Assembly: GCA_049967035.1 (NCBI GenBank) | Contig: JBMFTM010000025.1 | Location: 1-7,099, forward strand | DNA length: 7,099 nucleotides | Direction of reading: 5' to 3' | Origin: Acidifodinimicrobium sp049967035 | Lineage (GTDB): Archaea; Nanobdellota; Nanobdellia; Parvarchaeales; Parvarchaeaceae | In this document: one piece after another, positions 1 through 4,848 of the stretch | How the letters are laid out: every line of letters begins with the position of its first letter | Position numbering within the stretch: the first letter of the stretch is position 1 | Made by a program: the position numbers and the translations under genes | Notes under the pieces: model-generated | What the model was told of the DNA's origin: nothing | Seen by the model: only the letters and a program-made list of their open reading frames with translations | Databases searched by the model: none

Positions 1-761
1 CCGTTGAATAGATTATAAGTCTGAGGAGCGAAACCTATATAGATTGGTATAGAGGTGTGAGCTGGGATGCTACCCAATTTAACCCAGTAGATAGCATTGT
101 TTGGATACGTATAGCTTTCTAACCAAGAGGGTATTGTTGTCCCATTAGCATAGAAAAATTCAACGTTCTGGAAGTTTGAGGCAGCATAGCCGTTATATAC
201 GGAATTAGAGACATTAATCATTTGTTGGAATGGGGAAGGTGTAGGGGATGACTGTGAATTATTTATAAATATTTTCTCATAGGCTATCACGCCCATAGGC
301 ATCGAAGGCGACTGGATCGTACTTAAATGTACGATCAAATTACCAGTAGATGACAACTGCACACTCTTACTTGTAGGTATGTTATACAGAATAGTTACAC
401 TCACATAAGCCGGATCCGGAAACTTACCAGAAACTATGCAGACGGTACTTTGGCTGGGGTATAGATAATAATATTGACACAAAAAAGTTGAGTAGCTGCT
501 TCCGCTTGAATTTGCCACTATTTCAGTTATGTTTATAGGCTGACCTACGTTGTTATCTATATCTAGCATCAATGAATTTGAAGTAGCTTCTACAGATAAT
601 ACAGGGGTAGAAGAGAACCCACTTATAGAGTTAGGGACCGAATTAGAGAAGGAGAAGATACCTAAAGAATATAGGATAATTAAGACGAGCATAATAACCG
701 CTATTGCCCATCCATAGGTAGTAAGAAACTCTAGGGACGCCTGATATTTTACTTTAAGCAT
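1..761 (-). CDS. Pilin-like class III signal-peptide protein with DUF2341-like domain (partial, 3' end off the window)
   Basis: The minus strand is open from an ATG at 761 to the left edge (253 full codons plus two bases). The N-terminus has a short basic stretch (MLKVKY), then QASLEFLTTYGWA and a hydrophobic helix to about residue 36. That is the layout of archaeal type IV pilin-like precursors, which are processed by a prepilin peptidase just before the Q; Glu11 matches the conserved Glu+5 of the mature pilin. Residues 40-155 look like a beta-rich extracellular domain containing Cys95 and Cys108, a possible disulfide, and several N-x-S/T sequons. From about residue 160 the sequence (PFQQMINVSNS, then NVEFFYANGTTIPSWLES, then YWVKLGSI and IYIGFA) resembles DUF2341, which is often found in surface proteins of small archaea. 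I infer an exported, membrane-anchored or filament-forming surface protein. Unusual: Tyr occupies the position before the expected cleavage site, where Gly or Ala is normal. Family recognition is from memory of the motifs; the C-terminus is unseen. Confidence 0.85.
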   Translation of the reverse strand, partial: MLKVKYQASLEFLTTYGWAIAVIMLVLIILYSLGIFSFSNSVPNSISGFSSTPVLSVEATSNSLMLDIDNNVGQPINITEIVANSSGSSYSTFLCQYYYLYPSQSTVCIVSGKFPDPAYVSVTILYNIPTSKSVQLSSTGNLIVHLSTIQSPSMPMGVIAYEKIFINNSQSSPTPSPFQQMINVSNSVYNGYAASNFQNVEFFYANGTTIPSWLESYTYPNNAIYWVKLGSIPAHTSIPIYIGFAPQTYNLFN

Positions 762-785
762 ATATTAACACTAAATTTTTGTATT

Positions 786-793
786 AATTTATA
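786..793 (-). promoter_or_regulatory. TATA box for the pilin-like gene
   Basis: On the minus strand TATAAATT is preceded by purine-rich AAAGG and ends 25 nt before the ATG at 761. With the usual archaeal spacing of about 26 nt from TATA centre to transcription start, the transcript would begin at or within a few bases of the ATG. A leaderless mRNA is therefore likely, which fits the lack of a Shine-Dalgarno directly upstream. The start site is inferred, not seen. Confidence 0.6.
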
Positions 794-900
794 CCTTTAG
801 ATGTCTCTACTATTTATGTTTTCATTTTTTGCCCCCTTTAGACCTACTGTTTGATTCATAGATTTTCCCATTCACACTTCATAAAAGATCTAGAAAAACG

Positions 901-908
901 CTTAAATA
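901..908 (+). promoter_or_regulatory. BRE/TATA promoter of the eL43 operon
   Basis: CTTAAATA follows the A-rich GAAAAACG (893-900), which fits a BRE followed by a TATA box. The predicted transcription start lies near 930, giving a leader of about 15 nt before the ATG at 946. Only a weak GTGA (932-935) resembles a Shine-Dalgarno. This would drive all four downstream genes, since no other promoter-like gap exists between them. Confidence 0.6.
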
Positions 909-945
909 GGGAAAGAACTTAATAATCCATAGTGAAATTTTTTGT

Positions 946-1146
946 ATGAGAACACAGAGGTACGGCGCCACGACGAGAAAGAACCTAGATGAAATAAGGG
1001 CTCTGAGGACAAAGAAGTATAAATGCCCTAGGTGCAAAGGCTTTTCAATGAGAAGAGTCAGCGCAGGGATATGGGAATGCAAGCGCTGTGGGCTAAAAAT
1101 AGCCAGCGATGCCTATTCGCTTTCTGTGTCCGAGATAAGTAAATAA
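946..1146 (+). CDS. rpl37ae: 50S ribosomal protein eL43 (L37Ae)
   Basis: This is a 66-residue zinc-ribbon protein of the large ribosomal subunit, found in archaea and eukaryotes but not bacteria. The N-terminus is basic with the family-typical RYGATTRK. Four cysteines form the C4 zinc site: Cys27 and Cys30 (KCPRC), then Cys45 and Cys48 (WECKRC). The RRVSAGIWEC stretch and the following ASDAY correspond to the conserved GIWxC...AGGAY region of L37Ae. It is somewhat shorter than the usual 70-95 residues, mainly because the N-terminal tail is short. It is the first gene of a compact operon; Rpo12 starts 2 bp after its stop. The ATG at 946 sits about 38 nt after a TATA box and agrees with the conserved N-terminus. 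Confidence 0.93.
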   Translation: MRTQRYGATTRKNLDEIRALRTKKYKCPRCKGFSMRRVSAGIWECKRCGLKIASDAYSLSVSEISK

Positions 1147-1148
1147 AT

Positions 1149-1289
1149 ATGGTAAAGTACACATGTTTTGATTGCGGTGCAACTGTCGAGCAGGGTGAAA
1201 TCAGCGAGATCGTTAGGTGCCCTTACTGCGGAGGCAGGATACTGATCAAAAATCCGCCGAAGACAGGTAGACATGTCAAAGCAGTATAG
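1149..1289 (+). CDS. rpoP: DNA-directed RNA polymerase subunit Rpo12 (RpoP)
   Basis: This 46-residue ORF reads ATG at 1149 to TAG at 1287-1289. It has the compact zinc-ribbon pattern of the archaeal RNA polymerase subunit P, the homologue of eukaryotic Rpb12: Cys6 and Cys9 (CFDCG), then Cys24 and Cys27 (RCPYCGGRIL), followed by a basic tail ending in VKAV. Subunit P helps hold the Rpo3/Rpo10 assembly platform of the polymerase. The length is normal (44-50 residues). It starts 2 bp after the eL43 stop and overlaps the Pcc1 start by 17 bp, which suggests translational coupling. No Shine-Dalgarno is obvious. The order L37Ae–RpoP is a well-known archaeal arrangement and supports the call. Confidence 0.93.
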   Translation: MVKYTCFDCGATVEQGEISEIVRCPYCGGRILIKNPPKTGRHVKAV

Positions 1290-1518
1290 GTTTGAAGCCG
1301 TGCTGAAGATAAACAACGGGAGAAAGTTCGGAGAGAATGCCATGCCGAGCTTGCTCGGTGGCTTTACAAAAAATGACAGATTCAGGCTTTCCGCCAGAAT
1401 AAAAGATGAAGGCATGCGAATACATATAAAGGCGACGGACATATCGATGCTGCATTCAGTCATGAACACAGCTATATCAACTATAAAAAGTTTGGAGATG
1501 ATAGATAAATATGAATAA
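1273..1518 (+). CDS. pcc1: KEOPS complex subunit Pcc1
   Basis: An 81-residue protein that I assign to Pcc1, the small dimerising subunit of KEOPS. That complex makes N6-threonylcarbamoyladenosine at position 37 of ANN-decoding tRNAs, with Kae1 as the catalytic subunit. The visible fold pattern is a beta strand (QYRFEAVLKI), a loop and short helix, two further strands (RFRLSARIKDEG, MRIHIKATD) and a C-terminal helix (SMLHSVMNTAISTIKSLEMI). The I-x-A-x-D followed by an S/A-x-x-N-rich helix is typical of Pcc1. Its position between rpoP and the prefoldin beta gene matches other archaea and carries much of the weight, because the sequence itself is short and diverged. The start ATG at 1273 lies inside rpoP and has AGGTAG just upstream. 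The end overlaps pfdB by 8 bp. Confidence 0.8.
   Translation: MSKQYRFEAVLKINNGRKFGENAMPSLLGGFTKNDRFRLSARIKDEGMRIHIKATDISMLHSVMNTAISTIKSLEMIDKYE
1494..1502 (+). promoter_or_regulatory. Shine-Dalgarno of the prefoldin beta gene
   Basis: GGAGATGAT differs by one base from GGAGGTGAT, the perfect complement of the archaeal 16S 3' end, and lies 8 nt before the ATG at 1511. It is embedded in the last codons of pcc1, so it supports both the start chosen and independent ribosome loading within the operon. Confidence 0.7.
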
Positions 1519-1822
1519 AGAAGAAGAGTATGAAAACCTTAGGCAGCAGCTGCAGATTAATACTGCACAGAAGCAGAACCTACAGCTTCAGTACAACGAG
1601 CTGAAGAAGACGCTTGGGGAAGTAGAGAAGACACCTGACGGCGAAGAACTGTACGAACTTGTTGGGCAGATACTCATAAAAAAGGATAAAAAGGCGGTTC
1701 TTGAAGAGTTAAAAGATAAAGTCGACATAATAGAATTCAGGCTGAAAAGCATAGACAAATCACTTAGCAGCGACACCCAAAAACTTCAGGAACTTCAAAA
1801 AGAACTGGATAAATCTGATTGA
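1511..1822 (+). CDS. pfdB: Prefoldin subunit beta
   Basis: A 103-residue chaperone subunit. Archaeal prefoldin is an alpha2-beta4 hexamer whose coiled-coil tentacles capture unfolded proteins and pass them to the thermosome. The first helix (residues 1-38) and second helix (about 66-103) form the coiled coil, rich in Gln, Glu, Lys and Leu. Between them, TPDGEELYELVGQILIKKDK is the conserved beta-hairpin region that builds the oligomer platform; it matches the usual LPEDxxVYKxVGxxLVKKD motif of the beta subunit rather than the longer alpha subunit. The length is slightly below the usual 115-125, mostly from the helix ends. It is the last gene of the operon and its stop faces a convergent gene 49 bp away. 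Confidence 0.93.
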   Translation: MNKEEEYENLRQQLQINTAQKQNLQLQYNELKKTLGEVEKTPDGEELYELVGQILIKKDKKAVLEELKDKVDIIEFRLKSIDKSLSSDTQKLQELQKELDKSD

Positions 1823-1828
1823 ATCCGG

Positions 1829-1835
1829 TTTTCTT
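1829..1835 (+). terminator. Possible weak T-tract terminator after prefoldin beta
   Basis: TTTTCTT follows 6 bases after the pfdB stop, and another T-rich stretch (1859-1872) lies at the end of the convergent gene. Archaeal polymerase stops at T-runs, often without a hairpin, so this is the best candidate for the end of the eL43 operon. The run is short and interrupted, so the call is weak. Confidence 0.3.
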
Positions 1836-1871
1836 AGCCAGAAGACAACATCTCACAATTTTAGACTTGTT

Positions 1872-2327
1872 TCATGTATAATTGTACTCTGCCGATAAAC
1901 TTCCAAGCGAAAAACCAAAGAGCTGGCTGCTGCTGTTAAGCACGATGGTTCCGTGCCGGGTGGAATTTAATACAACCACACCAAACTTGAAGCCTCCTAT
2001 CGACAAACCACTGTTCAGTACATTAACTTTCTTTCCACCTATGCTTGCTGAAAATGAACTTATAGAGACAGGATAAGCATTGAAGACCGCTAGGTCAGTT
2101 GTGTTATCTATGCCGCTGCTTGCGCCCATTATATTTGGGCCCTCTGATACAGGTATATGGAAGTTAGGCAGACCGACAAGGGGGGTCGCGTGGAAGATCA
2201 GCGCACTACCTATTATTACAAGAATTATTATAGCTATCCCCTCAAGAAGAGGCTTTATTATTCTGACCAGTGTCACCACTGCGACAGCTATTATTATTAT
2301 ACCAGATATCAACGCTACGTCTACCAC
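1872..2327 (-). CDS. Two-helix membrane protein with small extracellular beta-rich domain, function unknown
   Basis: A 151-residue protein that I do not recognise as a named family. Two hydrophobic helices (about 5-22 and 27-46) are joined by a short basic turn (VRIIKP), forming a hairpin anchor. The rest (50-151) is rich in Ser, Gly, Val and Asn with alternating hydrophobic residues, so probably a beta fold outside the cell. It has four N-glycosylation sequons (Asn75, 121, 131, 149). The stretch AVFNAYPVSISSFSASIGGKKV (given here only in part as residues 80-101) faintly recalls the NPxPvxIss start of LEA14-type/WHy beta domains; that is a guess. The start is GTG at 2327: an in-frame TAA lies 9 bases upstream and no ATG precedes the first helix. 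It is convergent with pfdB and downstream of a histone-like gene, with its own likely promoter. Its closeness to pilus genes allows, but does not prove, a cell-surface accessory role. Confidence 0.8.
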   Translation of the reverse strand: MVDVALISGIIIIAVAVVTLVRIIKPLLEGIAIIILVIIGSALIFHATPLVGLPNFHIPVSEGPNIMGASSGIDNTTDLAVFNAYPVSISSFSASIGGKKVNVLNSGLSIGGFKFGVVVLNSTRHGTIVLNSSSQLFGFSLGSLSAEYNYT

Positions 2328-2349
2328 AAAGAATACTTATCACTTATAG

Positions 2350-2357
2350 AATAAAAA
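2350..2357 (-). promoter_or_regulatory. Likely TATA box for the two-helix membrane protein
   Basis: On the minus strand TTTTTATT lies 23-30 nt before the GTG at 2327, the distance expected for a leaderless archaeal transcript. It directly follows the U-tract that appears to end the upstream gene. The element is AT-rich and imperfect, and the whole stretch is low complexity, so the assignment is tentative. Confidence 0.4.
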
Positions 2358-2360
2358 GCT

Positions 2361-2374
2361 AAAAAAATAAAAAA
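2361..2374 (-). terminator. U-tract terminator of the histone-like gene
   Basis: The minus strand reads six T, an A, then seven T, about 35 nt after the stop of the histone-like gene. This is a strong archaeal intrinsic termination signal. A small inverted repeat (AGGAC at 2402-2406, GTCCT at 2414-2418, 7-nt loop) overlaps the stop codon but is too far from the T-run to form a bacterial-style terminator. Confidence 0.6.
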
Positions 2375-2407
2375 TCTAAAGTCGCTTTATTTGTGCATTT
2401 GAGGACC

Positions 2408-2587
2408 TTAAAAGTCCTGCCCTCTGACGGTTTTCCTGCCGTCTGCCTTGGCTCTTTCCACTGCCTTGGCGATCATGGACTTTATTGCCTTGTCAAATGA
2501 CTCTATAGTGTCATCAGGGCATCTCATACCCTTACCCACTTTCTTGACTTCGGCTTTAACTGCATTTTTTCTTACAAAATCTGCCAT
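2408..2587 (-). CDS. Small histone-fold (DUF1931-like) DNA-binding protein
   Basis: This 59-residue ORF runs from ATG at 2587 to TAA at 2408-2410. The C-terminal half, ending KAVERAKADGRKTVRGQDF, closely fits the end of DUF1931/NFYB-HAP3-like archaeal histone-fold proteins, which typically end AAERAKANGRKTVRPxDL. Residues 28-47 would be the long central helix and GRKTVRGQD the loop and short strand that contact DNA in histones. The N-terminal 20 residues are very basic (VRKNAVKAEVKKVGKG). By family it would dimerise and bind DNA, as a chromatin or regulatory protein; its target is unknown. It is short for a complete histone fold (usually 65-70) but similar to other small archaeal members as I remember them. 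The strong Shine-Dalgarno and TATA box argue that it is a real, well-expressed single gene. Confidence 0.82.
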   Translation of the reverse strand: MADFVRKNAVKAEVKKVGKGMRCPDDTIESFDKAIKSMIAKAVERAKADGRKTVRGQDF

Positions 2588-2591
2588 TTAA

Positions 2592-2601
2592 ATCACCCTC
2601 C
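2592..2601 (-). promoter_or_regulatory. Strong Shine-Dalgarno of the histone-like gene
   Basis: The minus strand reads GGAGGGTGAT, the 16S-complementary GGAGGTGAT with one extra G, 4 nt before the ATG at 2587. It is the strongest ribosome binding site in the window and fixes the start of this small gene. Confidence 0.75.
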
Positions 2602-2625
2602 TTTAGGATAATTAGGAAACGCTCC

Positions 2626-2634
2626 TTTATAAAA
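2626..2634 (-). promoter_or_regulatory. TATA box of the histone-like gene
   Basis: TTTTATAAA on the minus strand places a predicted start near 2604, giving a leader of about 17 nt that just includes the Shine-Dalgarno. The core TTTATAAA is palindromic, but nothing on the plus strand downstream looks like a gene that would use it in the other direction. Confidence 0.6.
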
Positions 2635-2712
2635 TTGACATTTACTGCTTTTTGAAGCGTTTTGTTGCATTCTCAGCCGATCGAGTTCACTTAATCTGCT
2701 AAGGATACTTCG

Positions 2713-2718
2713 AAAAAA
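2713..2718 (-). terminator. T-run terminator of the ATPase/TadC-like operon
   Basis: Six consecutive T on the minus strand (CTATTTTTTCG), about 21 nt after the stop of the membrane platform gene, form the first U-tract after the secretion operon. The remaining 75 bases up to the histone-like promoter hold no gene that I can see. Confidence 0.45.
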
Positions 2719-2739
2719 TAGAAATTATATATCTTGTCA

Positions 2740-4848
2740 TTAGATGATGTGCGTCGCAGCAAGAACAGACCCTCCCATAGCCGAGAAAGCAAATGTCACG
2801 ATAACTGAGATTAAGGCGTATAAGATGATCGCTATCAACAATGTAGATGCCATCTTATCCCTTATATCTATAGAGTCGTTGGGATTGTCTATCATTGAAA
2901 TTGAATAACCTATTATCAGGCTCAATGTGATTATATAGATACTTATAACCATCTGAAAAACATAGAGAGGTATTGCCCCTCCAGACATGTTGAAAAGACT
3001 GAATGCAAACGGAATCATCGATGACGCACCAGAAGTTGGGCCAGAGCTGGCTGTTATGCTGGCTTGAATCGTAGAAATATTAGAAGACAAAGAAGTGAGC
3101 ACGCTGCCTATCAAAGCCGTCATACCTACAACAATCCCGGCCATTATTGGACTGAGAAGGCCTACCTCTACTCTCATGCCAGAGGTGACGTCGTCAAGAA
3201 GGTTCTTTATGTCGTTGTCAATCTTCTTAAGGTTTGACAGGTGTCTTGATATGTAAAGCATCGCTGATGACGCTGCATTGACGCTCTTCTGCGCAGATTC
3301 TAAGAAGATTCTCATCACAACTATAAGCATGGCCGAAGGGAAAAACTTGGTGGACCCCACGTTTTGATTGAATAACGCTTCTCTGAGGCTCAAGCCTAGC
3401 TTCTGTATATTGCTAACTGTCACATTAAAGAAGCTCATGACAGGTGTGTTCTGCATAGTATCCGCAACCTTAAACATAGCAGTTTCTGGCGGGTTGCCTT
3501 GGGAAAGAAAAGAACTCAACTGGAAAGCAACTGAAGCCAGATAGCCTTGTATTTCTGAAAGCTCTTGTCTGGCTTTTGTTAGCTGGAATGTTGACAATCT
3601 TAGATAAGTGTAGATGCTCATGCCTATTCCGACGCTCAGTATAAGCGAAATATAAACTTGGGAAGGTCCGAAGGCAGCAAGTTCTGGAGTCAAAAGTGTG
3701 AATATAACAAGGAAAGGAATGAAGACTATAATCGCCGGGACAAGCGCACTTACTCGGCGCTTCTTCCGACCAAAATTCACAAAAAAGTGCCCTATGCCTG
3801 GAAGGTTGGGGATACTGTTTATATCTGGCGGGGCAAAACCTGCAGGCCTCGTCAAGAGTTTATCGCGTATAAGGAAATAAACCATCAATGGGAGCCCAAT
3901 ATCATACATCAAGAACAAAAGCGGGCCAAAATCAGGTATCGAAACAAATGCAGTTATCATCGGAGCTAGTACCAATCCAAGAACAGGCAGGACCATTCCC
4001 ATCATATATATTGTATTCAAAGGCTCTTTCAACTCTGTGGCATACTTGCTCATGTCCTCCAGCGTTCCGTTAAGTATCCTGGTTGATGCCTCATCAAGAA
4101 GCTGCAGCCGTATATCCTCTTCTCTCTGATAGACAGAGCTCTCTATCAAAAAGAGCGCATCTGCAAAGCTGGGATTATACTTTGACCATCTAACTGAGTA
4201 ATCATCCAACGCTTCCTTTATGTTTTTGTATTTTCTACTTGCTGTATCCCAAAGGAGCTTCTTCAGATCAAATGCTAAGTAGCTATTCAAGTTGTCTGCA
4301 GCAAACTGCACTGCTGTCTCTAGATTGGAAGTCTGCCTCATAGATATTATCATATAAAGTATGAATGTAACGAGATCGCTGGAAGCCTTGCTCATCCTAA
4401 CCTGAAATTCCCGCTTAGGGTAGGATTGAATCAGTGGCAACGATAATATCCCCAGGACAATCAAGCCTATGCCGGCGAGGATCTGACCAAAGACAATAAG
4501 GACTATCCCGAGCAGCACACCGAGCATTAAAGTGAATAGCGAGAAACCATACAGCTGCTTTGCATCGAAATCCTCTCCTATCATATATAGGAGGGTGTTT
4601 AATTTCTTCTCATCGCTTTCCTTCAAACTGAACTTTATGAATCTACCGACTGTATCCGAACCGAAAGTTATAAACCTGCTCAAAACTGAGGGATTCTTTG
4701 ACTTGAAGATTTTATACTCTATCGATTTCAAGTCTTCTCTCACTCTCTTGTCTGCGTCGTAAAGATCCTTAGGAACAAGCTCCCCTGTCGTATAGTATTC
4801 TATAAATGAAGCCAGGGAGAGAGGGTTCACTTTTGTGTGTTTAGCCAT
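2740..4848 (-). CDS. Tandem type II secretion F-type (TadB/TadC-like) membrane platform protein
   Basis: A 702-residue polytopic protein of the T2SSF/TadC/ArlJ superfamily, the inner-membrane platform on which the ATPase acts to assemble pilins. About nine transmembrane helices are visible, near residues 101-121, 122-140, 280-303, 309-327, 367-386, 397-415, 562-586, 626-650 and 668-690. Two cytoplasmic helical blocks repeat the F-domain layout: residues 145-280 (SKASSDLVTFILYMI, then ASRKYKNIKEALDDYS) and residues 425-560 (ELSEIQGYLASVAFQLSS, then IQKLGLSLREAL). So this is two F modules in one chain, as in other archaeal homologues of about 600-700 residues and unlike the single-module bacterial TadB or TadC. 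A soluble N-terminal region (1-100) comes first. The start at 4848 has GGAG 11 nt upstream and overlaps the ATPase gene by 22 bp, implying coupled synthesis of motor and platform. Whether it builds a pilus, an adhesin or a secretion device cannot be told from sequence. Confidence 0.9.
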   Translation of the reverse strand: MAKHTKVNPLSLASFIEYYTTGELVPKDLYDADKRVREDLKSIEYKIFKSKNPSVLSRFITFGSDTVGRFIKFSLKESDEKKLNTLLYMIGEDFDAKQLYGFSLFTLMLGVLLGIVLIVFGQILAGIGLIVLGILSLPLIQSYPKREFQVRMSKASSDLVTFILYMIISMRQTSNLETAVQFAADNLNSYLAFDLKKLLWDTASRKYKNIKEALDDYSVRWSKYNPSFADALFLIESSVYQREEDIRLQLLDEASTRILNGTLEDMSKYATELKEPLNTIYMMGMVLPVLGLVLAPMITAFVSIPDFGPLLFLMYDIGLPLMVYFLIRDKLLTRPAGFAPPDINSIPNLPGIGHFFVNFGRKKRRVSALVPAIIVFIPFLVIFTLLTPELAAFGPSQVYISLILSVGIGMSIYTYLRLSTFQLTKARQELSEIQGYLASVAFQLSSFLSQGNPPETAMFKVADTMQNTPVMSFFNVTVSNIQKLGLSLREALFNQNVGSTKFFPSAMLIVVMRIFLESAQKSVNAASSAMLYISRHLSNLKKIDNDIKNLLDDVTSGMRVEVGLLSPIMAGIVVGMTALIGSVLTSLSSNISTIQASITASSGPTSGASSMIPFAFSLFNMSGGAIPLYVFQMVISIYIITLSLIIGYSISMIDNPNDSIDIRDKMASTLLIAIILYALISVIVTFAFSAMGGSVLAATHII

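Noticed and set aside
1113..1469. 118-codon minus-strand ORF
   Set aside because: It lies antisense to rpoP and pcc1, which have clear family motifs and a conserved gene order; the translation resembles nothing and has no promoter or ribosome site.
2288..2301. TTA/ATT trinucleotide run resembling a microsatellite
   Set aside because: It encodes the isoleucine run of the first transmembrane helix of the two-helix membrane protein; no sign of a regulatory repeat.
2080..2354. Two plus-strand ORFs (2080-2349 and 2157-2354)
   Set aside because: Both are shadows of the minus-strand two-helix membrane protein; the Ile/Tyr-rich runs come from ATA/ATT repeats encoding its transmembrane helices.
2426..2443. 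Inverted repeat GACGG / CCGTC with 8-nt loop
   Set aside because: It falls within the conserved GRKTV coding segment of the histone-like gene and has no T-run after it, so it is probably a coding coincidence.
2588..2739. Possible tRNA or C/D-box RNA in the gap between the secretion operon and the histone-like gene
   Set aside because: No T-loop GTTCGA with matching stem and no paired C and D boxes were found on either strand; the gap is explained by a terminator and a promoter.
2700..2740. 13-codon minus-strand ORF overlapping the platform stop (TAATG)
   Set aside because: Too short, contains the T-run terminator, and has no recognisable product.
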